Positions 52,192-61,382 of a stretch of DNA of 64,000 nucleotides are shown piece by piece. The notes below the pieces were generated by a model. It was not told the DNA's origin. It worked only from the letters and a program-made list of their open reading frames with translations, and searched no databases. The first letter of the stretch is position 1. The number at the start of each line of letters is the position of its first letter. The stretch spans positions 868,001 to 932,000 of the forward strand of contig NZ_CP108644.1 in the NCBI RefSeq assembly GCF_041435495.1. Reading direction: 5' to 3'. This DNA is from Streptomyces sp. NBC_01116. GTDB lineage: Bacteria > Actinomycetota > Actinomycetes > Streptomycetales > Streptomycetaceae. Both the position numbers and the translations under genes were made by a program.

Positions 52192-53631
52192 CTACGGGGT
52201 CACGGTCACCGAACGGCTTCCGGATGCCTGCTTGCCGTCGGCCCGGTAGGTCACGGTCAGTTCGGCGGTGCCGGACGCGCCCGCCGGGACCGTGACCGGG
52301 ACCTTGATGTTCGCGCCCTCACCGGGCCGGAGCGCCGGGAACGCCACCTGCCTCGTGCTCCAGCCGGCGGGCACGGTCAGGTCGAGCGTGCCCGCGCTGC
52401 GGGTGACGTCCATCCGGTTGACGACCCGCACGGTCACCTCGGTGGCCGTCCCCGCCTTCAGCGTGGCCGGGGGCGTGATGGTGAGGTCCGCGCAGGTGCC
52501 GCCGAGCCACTTCAGGTCGAAGGAGGCGTAGGTGATGTGCCGGTAGTCGTCGCGCTCGTAGAGCAGCCCGAGCCTGCCGTCCGGCAGCCGGGTCAGCGTG
52601 GAGTAGGCGGCGCTGCCGGGGTTGACGACCTTCCGGATCGGCCAGGTCTTCCCGTTGTCACAGGACATCTTCACGGTCAGGTTCTTCCGTGCGGTGCTGT
52701 CGGTGTTGCTGAACAGCAGCCAGGACGCCTGGGGGTGGGAGGCGGGGACGTCCGGGGCGTACCGGATGACCGAGCCGTTGTTCGCCGGGTCGCGCAGGTT
52801 GGTGTCCTGGGTGAACGGTGTGTAGGTGACGCCGCCGTCGCTGGAGTACGCGACGGTCCGGTAGGGCGCGGAGCGGTTGTTGAGCATGATCCGGCCGTCG
52901 CTGAGCTCGACGGTCTTGTTCTCGTCGCCGCCCGGTCCGACCGGGTTGCCCGTCTTCCAGGTCGCGCCGTGGTCGTCGCTGTAGGCGCTGACGGCGTAGT
53001 TGGCGCCGTTGTTCCGGATGGCGTACTGCTGGATCAGCCGGCCCTTGTACGGGCCGTTGCGGACCTGGATGCCTTCGCCGGAGGCCGCGAACACACCGGC
53101 CCAGGCGGGGTTCTTGACCTGCTTCGTGATGCGGCGGTGGGTCCAGGTGACGCCGTCGTCGTCCGAGTAGCTGTAGTCGGCCTGGAGGATGTCGGGGTCG
53201 CTCTCGTCGTTGCCGGTGGCCGAGCCGAAGAAGCCCTGGTTCACGGAGCCCGCGTAGAAGACGAAGATCCGGCCGGTCGTGCGGTCGACGAGGAGGCTGG
53301 GGTCGCCGAAGCCCTTGGGGGCCGCCTCCTTGCGGACGACCTGCTGACTCCCCCAGGTGGTGCCGCCGTCGGTGCTGCGCCGTACGACGACGCCCAGGTT
53401 GCCGGGCAGGTCGCCGACCGTGGGGCGGGTGTCGTAGGCGGCGATCACCGTGCCCCTGACGGAGGTGGTGAGTGCGGGGATGCGGTAGTGGGGGGATCCG
53501 ACGCCCTGGGTCGCGATGTCCTGGGAGGTCAGTTCGCCGGGGGCGGCGGCCGGTGCGCCGTGGGCGGTGCCGGCGGTGGTGCCCACCAGGAGGGCGGCGG
53601 ACAGCAGGGCGACGGTGACTCTGCGCTGCAT
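52192..53631 (-). CDS. Secreted exo-alpha-sialidase with NEW3-like C-domain
   Basis: 479 residues. Sec signal peptide RRVTVALLSAALLVGTTAGT AHGA. The six-bladed sialidase domain starts with the YRIPALTT Arg motif (normally FRIP) and has Asp boxes STDGGTTW, SDDDGVTW, SDDHGATW and SSDGGVTY. The C-terminal about 95 residues (TPPATLKAGTATEVTVRVVN, LRPGEGANIKVPVTVP) form a NEW3/Ig-like domain. It releases sialic acid outside the cell for the importer at 55.7-61.4 kb. It lies 48 bp downstream of the esterase gene on the same strand, probably in one operon under operator B. Confidence 0.93.
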   Translation of the reverse strand: MQRRVTVALLSAALLVGTTAGTAHGAPAAAPGELTSQDIATQGVGSPHYRIPALTTSVRGTVIAAYDTRPTVGDLPGNLGVVVRRSTDGGTTWGSQQVVRKEAAPKGFGDPSLLVDRTTGRIFVFYAGSVNQGFFGSATGNDESDPDILQADYSYSDDDGVTWTHRRITKQVKNPAWAGVFAASGEGIQVRNGPYKGRLIQQYAIRNNGANYAVSAYSDDHGATWKTGNPVGPGGDENKTVELSDGRIMLNNRSAPYRTVAYSSDGGVTYTPFTQDTNLRDPANNGSVIRYAPDVPASHPQASWLLFSNTDSTARKNLTVKMSCDNGKTWPIRKVVNPGSAAYSTLTRLPDGRLGLLYERDDYRHITYASFDLKWLGGTCADLTITPPATLKAGTATEVTVRVVNRMDVTRSAGTLDLTVPAGWSTRQVAFPALRPGEGANIKVPVTVPAGASGTAELTVTYRADGKQASGSRSVTVTP

Positions 53632-53679
53632 GGACGATCTCTCTTCTCGTGAGGGGAGACGTGCGGACGGAGCGGTCGG

Positions 53680-54678
53680 TCAGGAGCGTCCGGCCGGGTG
53701 GACGGCGAACAGGGCGCGCACCCATGCCAGTTGTTCGGCCCGGTGGTGTTCGGCGCCGCCCTCGTGCCCGTTGAACTCGTAGACGCGCACCTCCTTGGGG
53801 CCCGCGTACCGGTTGTAGGCCGTGAAGCAGGTGGAGGGCGGACAGATGTCGTCCGCCATGGCGACGGAGAACAGCGCGGGGGCGGTGGCCCGGGTGGCGT
53901 GGTGGGCCCCGTCGAAGTACGACAGGGTGCGGAACACCGGCTCGACGCGGTCGCGGTGGAGCCGGAGGTAGGCGGCGATCTCGGTGTACGGGGGTGCCGC
54001 GGCGATCCGTGCGGCCCGGGGGATGTTGCACAGGAACGGCACGTCCGGCATCACTCCGGCGAGCCCCGGCACGAGCCCGGCCACGGCCAGCGCGATGCCA
54101 CCGCCCTGGCTGACCCCGGTCACCACGATGCGGGCGGGGTCGACCCCGGGGTGCTCGCGCATCGCCTGCACGCAGCGGACCGCGTCGGTGAACACCCGCC
54201 GGTAGTAGTGCGTCGCGGGGCTCTCGACGCCCCGGGTCAGGAAGCCCGGCACGGCTCCGGCGGATCCCGGGTCGGTGTCGGGGGTGTCGCCGGTCGCCGA
54301 GGACCAGCCCTGGCCGCGGGTGTCCATGACCAGGTGCGCGTATCCGGCGCAGGCCCACGTCAGCTGTTCGTGGGCCAGGCCCCGGCCGCGCCCGTAGCCG
54401 AGGAACTCCACGACGCAGCCGAGCGGCCCGGTGGCCCCGGCGGGCATCCGCAGCCACCCCCGTACGGGACGGCCGTCGTGGCCGGGGACGCTCACGTCGT
54501 AACAGCGGACCTGGACCAGCCCGCTGTCGACCTCGTCGAAACGGGGCTGCCGGTCCGGTGCGCCGCCGGGGCCCTCTTCGTCCAGGGTGCCCGACCAGAA
54601 GGCGTCGAACCCGTCGGGAAGCGGCAGTTCGGGCCGGTAGGCGCGGCATTCCGCGAGCGTGAGATCGGCCGACGGCAT
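53680..54678 (-). CDS. Acetylxylan-esterase-family (CE7) deacetylase
   Basis: 332 residues. The nucleophile is in VVTGVSQGGGIALAVAGL, the Asp in SVAMADDICPPSTCFTAYN, and the His in YEFNGHEGGAEHH. The N-terminus has the AXE1 pattern PELPLPDGFDAFWSGTLDEE. CE7 enzymes remove acetyl groups from sugars and antibiotics. Its place upstream of the sialidase gene, behind a GntR-type operator, suggests that it strips O-acetyl groups from sialic acids so that they can be cleaved or imported. No signal peptide is visible, so it acts inside the cell. Confidence 0.88.
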   Translation of the reverse strand: MPSADLTLAECRAYRPELPLPDGFDAFWSGTLDEEGPGGAPDRQPRFDEVDSGLVQVRCYDVSVPGHDGRPVRGWLRMPAGATGPLGCVVEFLGYGRGRGLAHEQLTWACAGYAHLVMDTRGQGWSSATGDTPDTDPGSAGAVPGFLTRGVESPATHYYRRVFTDAVRCVQAMREHPGVDPARIVVTGVSQGGGIALAVAGLVPGLAGVMPDVPFLCNIPRAARIAAAPPYTEIAAYLRLHRDRVEPVFRTLSYFDGAHHATRATAPALFSVAMADDICPPSTCFTAYNRYAGPKEVRVYEFNGHEGGAEHHRAEQLAWVRALFAVHPAGRS

Positions 54679-54720
54679 GGCGGTGCCCTCCTGGAGGGGA
54701 CGAGGGAAGCGACAGGACAG

Positions 54721-54742
54721 AAGACGTCAGATGTCCTGATGC
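54721..54742. promoter_or_regulatory. GntR-type operator B (esterase-sialidase operon)
   Basis: Core AGACGTCAGATGTC, followed by CTGATGC. It shares the AGACGT(C/A)AGATGTC core with operators A and C and lies about 43 bp upstream of the esterase ATG. Confidence 0.8.
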
Positions 54743-54837
54743 ACACCAGACCGTAGGGAGCCGCGGGGCCGCCCGTCAAGAGCCGGGCCGCCCCGCGCTC
54801 CTGCCCCGGAGACCGGACGGGAGCGCGACGGCCCCGA

Positions 54838-55569
54838 TCAGCCCTCGCTCCCCCTGTCCGCCCTGGCTTCGGCGATGCGGCGCCTGACCGGGGCGTAGTG
54901 CTCACCGAGGGCCTTCAGGAACGCGGTGACGTCGCCGGCGCGGGCCGCGTCCACGATGCTCTGGTGGGCGGCGACGGTCTCCGCCTCGTCGGCGTGCGTG
55001 AACCCCTGCAGATGCGGCGCGACGATCGTGTAGACGTCCCAGAAGGCCATCGAGAGCTGACCGATCAGGTCGTTGCCGAGCGGTGCCACGAGCAGCGCGT
55101 GAAAGGCCCGGTCCGCCGCGACGAAGCCGTGCCCCTCGCCCACACCGGTCTCGCGCATGGTCGCCACCAGGCCGTCCAGCCGGTCCAGCTCCTCGGCGTC
55201 CAGCGAGGAGATGATCCGGTCGGCCATGCCCCGCTCGAAGAGCTCGCGCACGTCGACGAGGTCGGCCATCACCTGGAAGTCGTCGTCGGGCGAGAGCAGG
55301 CCGCGGAAGGTGAGGCTCTCCACCAGCGCCGACATGCTCAGCCGGCCGACGTACGTCCCGTGGCCGTGGCGGACCTCGACGATGTCGAGGGCGGCGAGGA
55401 TCTTGACGGCCTCGCGGACGCTGGAGCGACTGGCGCCGAGCGCCTCGCACAGGGCCGGTTCCGTCGGCAACGGGTCCCCCGGGCGCAGCCGTTCGTCGAG
55501 GATGTACCGCTTGATGCCCTCGACGACCTCCTGCCGCAACAGGGTGCGACCGGGTCTCGTGCCGGACAT
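54838..55569 (-). CDS. GntR/FadR-family regulator, likely NanR-like
   Basis: 243 residues from ATG 55569, with GGGGAG eight bases upstream. Winged helix: LPTEPALCEALGASRSSVRE and GHGTYVGRLS. The FCD ligand-binding domain (about 90-230) has the all-helical His/Asp metal-site pattern of FadR-type proteins (FVAADRAFHALLVA, AHQSIVDAARAGD). It is divergent from the satA importer gene, with operator C in between. It probably represses sialidase, esterase, importer and nanK-nanE genes until a sialic-acid intermediate binds. Confidence 0.88.
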   Translation of the reverse strand: MSGTRPGRTLLRQEVVEGIKRYILDERLRPGDPLPTEPALCEALGASRSSVREAVKILAALDIVEVRHGHGTYVGRLSMSALVESLTFRGLLSPDDDFQVMADLVDVRELFERGMADRIISSLDAEELDRLDGLVATMRETGVGEGHGFVAADRAFHALLVAPLGNDLIGQLSMAFWDVYTIVAPHLQGFTHADEAETVAAHQSIVDAARAGDVTAFLKALGEHYAPVRRRIAEARADRGSEG

Positions 55570-55630
55570 AGGTGAACTCCCCACCTCTTGACCCCTCTCG
55601 ATTGTCAAGCTACGTTCCCACGCTATCAAG

Positions 55631-55651
55631 GCATCAGACATCTGACGTCTT
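55631..55651. promoter_or_regulatory. GntR-type operator C (gntR/satA region)
   Basis: Read on the minus strand this gives AAGACGTCAGATGTCTGATG, the same core as site B. ATCAGA-CA-TCTGAC forms the local palindrome. It lies between the divergent gntR and satA genes, about 62 bp from the gntR start. Confidence 0.85.
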
Positions 55652-55743
55652 ATGCTCACGCCGCACAGGCGTCCCGATAGCCCCCGATAGCCTTCGAAAA
55701 TCCGTTCTCCACCCATTCCTCACCAACGTCCTTTGGAGGACCC

Positions 55744-57339
55744 GTGCCCGAGCTGAGGCCAGCAGGCGTCGAGCGCCGCACCTTCCTGCGTTACACCAGT
55801 GCCCTCGGCGCGGCAGCCGCCATCACGGCAGGCCTTTCGGCGTGCGGCGGGCCCTCCTCCACCGCCGGTGGAGCGGCCGGAAAGGGCGATGGCAACGGCA
55901 CCATCGAGGCGGGTCTGTCGTACCCCCTCTCGACCGGTTTCGACCCGATGATCACGTCGGGCGCCACCCCGTACGCCGCCAATATGCACATATTCGAGGG
56001 GCTCGTAGATCTCGATCCCGCAACACTCGTGGCACGCCCCGCGCTCGCCACCGAGATGCCGAAGAAGATCAACGCCACCACCTACCGCGCCACCCTGCGC
56101 GACGGCGCCACCTTCCACGACGGCTCACCGGTCACCGCCGAGGACGTCGTCTTCAGCTTCGAACGCATCCTGGACGAGAAGAACGCGTCGCTGATGGCGC
56201 AGTTCGTGCCGTTCATCGACACGGTCACGGCGGTCGACGCGAAGACGGTCGAGTTCAAGCTCCGTTACGCCTTCGCCCTCTTCCCCTCCAGGATCGCGGT
56301 GGCCCGGATCGTCCCGAAGAAGATCGTCGAGGCGGACGTCAAGGGCTTCGACGCCAAGCCGGTCGGCTCGGGGCCGTACCGGTTCGTCGAGGCGACCCGC
56401 GAGGACAAGATCGTCTTCGAGAAGTACGCGCAGTACAACGGCCCGCACCCGGCCAAGGCCCGGAAGATGGTCTGGCGCCTGATGTCGGACCAGTCGGCCC
56501 GCGTCAGCGCGATGGAGTCCGGCCGCGTCCAGGCGATCGAGGACGTCCCCTACATCGACGTCCAGCGGCTCTCCGCCACCACCAGGACCGAGTCCGTGCA
56601 GTCCTTCGGCCTGCTCTTCCTGATGTTCAACACGGCCGACAAGCGCTTCGCCGACAAGCGGGTGCGCCAGGCCCTGCACTACGCCCTGGACACCGAGAAG
56701 ATCATCAAGACCGCGATGGTCGGCAACGCGACGGCCGCCACCGGCTACGTCCCCACCAGCCACCCCGACTACCACCAGGCCGCCACCGCCTACACCCACG
56801 ACGTGGCGAAGGCGAAGAAGCTGCTGGCCGAAGCGGGCGTGGCCAAGCTGAAGTTCACCGTGCTGACCACGGACACCGGCTGGGTCAAGGACATCGCCCC
56901 GCTGCTCAAGGAGAGCTGGGCCGCGGCCGGCATCGAGGCCACGCTGAACATCGCCCAGTCCGCCGCCCAGTACGCCAAGGTCGACGGCGGGGAGTTCGAG
57001 GTCATGGTGGCCCCCGGCGACCCCTCGGTCTTCGGCAACGACGTCGACCTGCTGATGCGCTGGTTCTACTACGGCTTCTGGCCGGAGAAGCGCTACGGCT
57101 GGTCCGGCTCCCCCGCGTACAAGAAGGTCAAGCAACTCCTCGACAAGGCCGCCCAGGCCGCCGACGAGGCGACGCGCAAGCGGCTGTGGGGCGAGATCAC
57201 CGACCTGGTCGCCGACGAGGCCGCGCTCTACCCGATCCTGCACCGCAAGCTGCCCACGGCCTGGAACGAGAAGGCCCTGCCCGGCTTCGAGCCGCTGCCC
57301 ACCACGGGCCTGTCCTTCGTGGGCGTCGGCCGCGCCTGA
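55744..57339 (+). CDS. satA: Family-5 substrate-binding lipoprotein (SatA-like)
   Basis: 531 residues from GTG 55744, with GGAGG upstream. Tat-like lipoprotein signal: ERRTFLRYTSALGAAAAI and lipobox LSAC. The mature family-5 (DppA/OppA) fold has ATYRATLRDGATFHDGSPVT A and VFSFERILDE. With two permease genes, one fused to an ATPase, and nanA next door, it matches the SatABCD sialic-acid importer described in Haemophilus ducreyi. Substrate remains an inference from context. Confidence 0.82.
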   Translation: MPELRPAGVERRTFLRYTSALGAAAAITAGLSACGGPSSTAGGAAGKGDGNGTIEAGLSYPLSTGFDPMITSGATPYAANMHIFEGLVDLDPATLVARPALATEMPKKINATTYRATLRDGATFHDGSPVTAEDVVFSFERILDEKNASLMAQFVPFIDTVTAVDAKTVEFKLRYAFALFPSRIAVARIVPKKIVEADVKGFDAKPVGSGPYRFVEATREDKIVFEKYAQYNGPHPAKARKMVWRLMSDQSARVSAMESGRVQAIEDVPYIDVQRLSATTRTESVQSFGLLFLMFNTADKRFADKRVRQALHYALDTEKIIKTAMVGNATAATGYVPTSHPDYHQAATAYTHDVAKAKKLLAEAGVAKLKFTVLTTDTGWVKDIAPLLKESWAAAGIEATLNIAQSAAQYAKVDGGEFEVMVAPGDPSVFGNDVDLLMRWFYYGFWPEKRYGWSGSPAYKKVKQLLDKAAQAADEATRKRLWGEITDLVADEAALYPILHRKLPTAWNEKALPGFEPLPTTGLSFVGVGRA

Positions 57340-57365
57340 CGTCCGCCCGGTCCGGGCCGCCACCT

Positions 57366-57408
57366 CAGGTCCTGTCGTCGGACAACGGCAGTTGGACGAC
57401 AGGACCTG
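57366..57408 (+). promoter_or_regulatory. Intercistronic stem-loop between satA and satB
   Basis: CAGGTCCTGTCGTC (57366-57379) pairs perfectly with 57395-57408. Inside, CAAC and GTTG form a second 4-bp stem. It lies 27 nt after the satA stop. Such hairpins often protect the binding-protein mRNA and reduce downstream translation, giving more SBP than permease. Confidence 0.7.
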
Positions 57409-57452
57409 GGCGGCCCGGACCCGCCCTCCGCCCGATCGCAAGGAACCCGACG

Positions 57453-58403
57453 ATGGTTGCTTTTCTCCGGCTCGCGCTGCGCCGCGTCGCGATGATGCCG
57501 GTGATGGTTCTCGGCATCGCACTGCTGGTCTTCGTGGTGCTGCAGTTCTCGCCGGCCGACCCGGCCTACAACGCGCTCGGGGAGAGCGCCAGTCCCGAGG
57601 CCAGGGAAGCCTTCGCGGAGGCCAACGGGCTCAACGACCCGTTGCCGATCCGCTACTTCGACTTCCTCGGCCAACTGCTCCACTTCGACCTCGGGATGAC
57701 CGTCCCACCGAGCCAGCCGGTGATCGACCGGATCACCGCGGCGTTCCCGCTCACCCTCCAACTGACCTTCCTCGGGCTGTTCCTCGCGGTCACGCTCGCC
57801 GTCATCGGCGGCGTCCTGGGCGCGATGTACCGCGACCGGTGGCCCGACCAGCTCTTCCGCGTGCTGTCCATGGCCGGGGTCGCGATCCCCTCCTTCTGGC
57901 TCGGCGTCCTGCTCATCCAGCAGTTCGCGCTGAACACCCGGATCTTCCCGACCGGCGGATACACCAACCCCGCCGACTCGTATCGCGGCTGGCTCACCAC
58001 CATGGCCCTGCCCGCCGTATCGCTCGCGGTGCCGGTGGCCGCGTCGCTCGCCCGGCTCGTCCGCACCTCGATGGTCGCCGAACTCGACCGCGACTACGTA
58101 CGCACCGCCCGGGGCAACGGCCTGCCGGTGTTCCTGGTGATCCGCTCGGTGCTGCGCAACGCGCTGGTCACCCCGCTCACCGTGCTCGGCGTCAAGGTCG
58201 GCTATCTGCTCAGCGGCGCCGTCGTCATCGAGGCGATCTTCGACCTGCCCGGCATGGGCAAACTCATCCTCGAAGGTGTCACCGGCGGCGACGTCGCCCT
58301 GGTCCAGGGCACCGTGCTGACCATCGCCATCGCCTTCCTGGTGGTCAACGTCGTCGTCGACCTGCTCTACCTGCTGGTCAATCCGCGCATCAGGACGGTG
58401 TGA
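57453..58403 (+). CDS. satB: Dipeptide-type ABC permease (SatB-like)
   Basis: 316 residues with six membrane helices. The DppB motifs are VVLQFSPADPAYNALGESAS, ELDRDYVRTARGNGLPVFLV and NALVTPLTVLGVKVGYLLSG. The EAA loop is VRTARGNGLP. It follows satA across the stem-loop and is 1 nt from the fused satC gene. Confidence 0.88.
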   Translation: MVAFLRLALRRVAMMPVMVLGIALLVFVVLQFSPADPAYNALGESASPEAREAFAEANGLNDPLPIRYFDFLGQLLHFDLGMTVPPSQPVIDRITAAFPLTLQLTFLGLFLAVTLAVIGGVLGAMYRDRWPDQLFRVLSMAGVAIPSFWLGVLLIQQFALNTRIFPTGGYTNPADSYRGWLTTMALPAVSLAVPVAASLARLVRTSMVAELDRDYVRTARGNGLPVFLVIRSVLRNALVTPLTVLGVKVGYLLSGAVVIEAIFDLPGMGKLILEGVTGGDVALVQGTVLTIAIAFLVVNVVVDLLYLLVNPRIRTV

Positions 58404-58404
58404 C

Positions 58405-60378
58405 ATGTTCGCCACGAGCCGTCTGGCCAAGAAACTCTCCCGACCGGGCATCGCCTTCCGCGCCCTGCCGGTCACCTCCCGCGTCGCCCTCGGCGTCCTG
58501 CTCGTCGTCATCCTCGGCGCCGTGTTCGCCCCGCTCCTCACCCAGGACCCGCTGACCACCGGCACCCCCGTCCAGGCCCCGAGCGCCGACCACTGGTTCG
58601 GCACCGACCGGGCCGGCCGCGACGTCTTCGCCCGCGTGGTGCACGGGTCGCGCTACTCCCTGGTCATCGGCCTCGGGGCGACCGCCGTCGCCCTGATCGC
58701 CGGGGCCGTCCTCGGCTCGCTCGCCGCCACCTCGCGCAGGCTCGGCGACGAGTCCGTCATGCGGACGCTCGACGTGGTGATGTCGTTCCCGCCGATCGCG
58801 CTCGCGGCCGTCCTGGTCGCCGTCTTCGGCACCAGCGTCCCGGTGATCATCTTCACCATCGCCTTCGTCTACACCCCCTCGCTCGCCCGCGTCGTCCGCG
58901 CCAACGTGCTGGCCCAGTACGGCGAGGACTACGTCGCGGCCGAGAAGGTCATCGGCGCCCGGCGCGGGTACATCGTGCTGCGCCACGTCGCCGTCAACTG
59001 CATGGCGCCGGTCATGGTGTTCGCCACCGTCATGGTCGCCGAGGCGATCATCTTCGAGGCCAGCCTCTCCTTCATCGGGGCCGGCGTGCAGGACCCCGAC
59101 CCCAGCTGGGGCAGCGTCCTCGCCTACGGCCGGCAGATCCTCCTGGCCGGCGGCTGGTGGGCCACCTTCTTCCCGGGCCTGGCCCTCCTGATCACCGTCC
59201 TCGCGCTCAACATCCTCTCCGAGGGGCTCACCGACGCCTCCGCCGCGCCCAGGAGCGCCCGCACCTCCCCCGCGCCCACCGCCACCACGGCGCCCGACCC
59301 GGTCGAGGCCGCCGCCACCGTCGACATCGACGCCGCCCTCGACAGGCTCGCCCGGCACATCGACGCCACCGGGCCCGCCGTCACCCCGGTCCGCGAGGAC
59401 GCCGAGGAACTCCTCGTCGTCCGCGACCTGGCGATCCGCTTCCCCGACCGCTACGGCGACATCCCCGTCGTCGACCGGCTGAACTTCACCGTCCACGAGG
59501 GCGAGACCCTCGGCCTGGTCGGCGAGTCCGGCTGCGGCAAGTCCATCACCAGCCTCGCCGTCATGGGCCTCCTCGCCCGCAACGCCGAGGTCACCGGCGA
59601 GATCCTCTACCGGGGCCGGGACCTGCTGAAGCTCCCGCCCAAGGAGCGCCGCGCCCTGATGGGACCCGAGATCGCGATGGTCTACCAGGACGCGCTCTCC
59701 TCCCTCAACCCCTCCGTGCTCGTCGGCACCCAGCTGAAGCAGCTGACCTCGCGCGGCTCCACGAAGACCCCCGCCGAGCTCCTCGAACTCGTCGGCCTCT
59801 CCCCCGAACGCACCCTGCGCAGCTACCCGCACGAACTCTCCGGCGGACAGCGCCAGCGGGTCCTCATCGCCATGGCCCTCTCCCGCAGCCCGCGCCTGCT
59901 GATCGCGGACGAGCCGACCACCGCCCTCGACGTCACCGTCCAGGCCCAGGTCGTCGAACTCCTCATCCGGCTCCGCGACGAGCTCGGCTTCGCCATGGTG
60001 CTGGTCTCCCACGACCTCGCCCTGGTCGGCGACCTCTCCCACCGGGTCGCCGTGATGTACGCGGGCCGGCTCGCCGAGGTCGGCGACACCCGGTCCGTCC
60101 TCACCGGACCCGCCCACCACTACAGCCGCGGCCTCCTCGGCTCCGTCGTCTCCCTGGAGGCCGGCGCGGACCGGCTCCACCAGATCCGGGGCGTCGTCCC
60201 CGCGCCCCAGGGCTTCGGCGAGGGGTGCCGCTTCGCCGGGCGCTGCGGAGCCGCCACCGATCTCTGCCGCACCACGACACCCGCGCTCACCCCGCGCGGC
60301 ACCACGGACGACCACGGCTTCGCCTGCCACCACCCGGCCAGGACGACCGCCGAGGAACTGGAAGGGAGCGCCCTGTGA
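58405..60378 (+). CDS. satC: Fused ABC permease-ATPase (SatC-like)
   Basis: 657 residues. Residues about 1-290 are a DppC permease (SADHWFGTDRAGRDVFARVV, DYVAAEKVIGARRGYIVLRH, ASLSFIGAGVQDPDPSWGSV). An Ala/Thr/Pro-rich linker (about 285-330) follows. Residues about 335-640 are a DppD ATPase (GLVGESGCGKSITS, LSGGQRQRVLIAM, LLIADEPTTALDV), ending in the CRFAGRCGAATDLC Cys-rich element. Domain fusion is intact, with no internal stop. The SBP/permease/fusion/ATPase gene order equals SatABCD. Confidence 0.9.
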   Translation: MFATSRLAKKLSRPGIAFRALPVTSRVALGVLLVVILGAVFAPLLTQDPLTTGTPVQAPSADHWFGTDRAGRDVFARVVHGSRYSLVIGLGATAVALIAGAVLGSLAATSRRLGDESVMRTLDVVMSFPPIALAAVLVAVFGTSVPVIIFTIAFVYTPSLARVVRANVLAQYGEDYVAAEKVIGARRGYIVLRHVAVNCMAPVMVFATVMVAEAIIFEASLSFIGAGVQDPDPSWGSVLAYGRQILLAGGWWATFFPGLALLITVLALNILSEGLTDASAAPRSARTSPAPTATTAPDPVEAAATVDIDAALDRLARHIDATGPAVTPVREDAEELLVVRDLAIRFPDRYGDIPVVDRLNFTVHEGETLGLVGESGCGKSITSLAVMGLLARNAEVTGEILYRGRDLLKLPPKERRALMGPEIAMVYQDALSSLNPSVLVGTQLKQLTSRGSTKTPAELLELVGLSPERTLRSYPHELSGGQRQRVLIAMALSRSPRLLIADEPTTALDVTVQAQVVELLIRLRDELGFAMVLVSHDLALVGDLSHRVAVMYAGRLAEVGDTRSVLTGPAHHYSRGLLGSVVSLEAGADRLHQIRGVVPAPQGFGEGCRFAGRCGAATDLCRTTTPALTPRGTTDDHGFACHHPARTTAEELEGSAL

Positions 60379-61382
60379 TCAGGCTCGACGGCGTCCACGT
60401 ACGCCACAAGGCACGCAGCGGCGGGATCTTCTCCCGCGATGCCGTCCACGCGCTCACCGACGCCACGCTGAAGGTGGAGCGCGGCGAGATCGTGGGCCTG
60501 GTCGGGGAGTCCGGCTGCGGCAAGTCCACGCTCGCCCGCGTGCTGACCGGACTCCAGAAGCCCACCGAGGGGGAAGTCCTCTTCCACGGGCGCGACCTCT
60601 GGAAGATGTCCGGCGCCGAGCGGCGCGACGACTTCGGTTCGGCCGTCGGCGTCGTCTTCCAGGATCCCGCGACCGCCCTCAACCCCCGCCTCACGGTCAG
60701 GCAGATCCTCCGCGATCCGCTGGACGTGCACCGGCGGGGCACGCGGGAGGCGCGCGAGGCCCGGGTGGAGGAGCTGCTCGACCTGGTCGGGCTGCCCGGC
60801 CACACCCTCGCCGCCCTGCCCGGACAGCTCTCCGGCGGCCAGCGCCAGCGCGTCGCCATCGCCCGCGCCCTGGCCCTCGAACCGGAGCTGATCGTCGCCG
60901 ACGAACCGACCTCCGCGCTCGACGTCTCCGTACGCGCCCAGGTGCTCAACCTCCTGGTCGACCTGCGCGAACGCCTCGGCCTGGGCATGGTGTTCATCAG
61001 CCACGACATCCAGACCGTCCGCTACCTCGCCGACCGCATCGCCGTCCTCTACCTCGGCCGCATCGTCGAGGAGGGCCGGGCCGCCGACGTGGCGGGCTCC
61101 CCCGGGCACCCGTACACCGAGGCGCTGCTCTCCGCCACACCCAGCCTGCTGGAGGCGACGGAACGCATCGTGCTCACGGGCCCGGTGCCCTCCGCCACCA
61201 ACCCGCCGACCGGCTGCCCGTTCCGCACCCGCTGCTGGAAGGCCGACGACGCGTGCGCCGAGGTCTTCCCGGTGGCCACGTTCGGCCCCGCCGACCACCG
61301 CCGGCACTGCGTCCATCCCCAGAACTCCGTGTCCCCCTCGGGGGCACGGACCTCCGTACCGCCCGCAAGGAGCACCGCATGA
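60375..61382 (+). CDS. satD: Dipeptide-type ABC ATPase (SatD-like)
   Basis: 335 residues from GTG 60375, overlapping the satC stop. Walker A GLVGESGCGKSTLARV, signature QLSGGQRQRVAIARAL, Walker B LIVADEPTSALDVS, and the DppF C-terminal CPFRTRCWKADDAC motif. It energises the importer with the SatC ATPase half. The stop overlaps the nanA ATG (ATGA). Confidence 0.9.
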   Translation: MIRLDGVHVRHKARSGGIFSRDAVHALTDATLKVERGEIVGLVGESGCGKSTLARVLTGLQKPTEGEVLFHGRDLWKMSGAERRDDFGSAVGVVFQDPATALNPRLTVRQILRDPLDVHRRGTREAREARVEELLDLVGLPGHTLAALPGQLSGGQRQRVAIARALALEPELIVADEPTSALDVSVRAQVLNLLVDLRERLGLGMVFISHDIQTVRYLADRIAVLYLGRIVEEGRAADVAGSPGHPYTEALLSATPSLLEATERIVLTGPVPSATNPPTGCPFRTRCWKADDACAEVFPVATFGPADHRRHCVHPQNSVSPSGARTSVPPARSTA

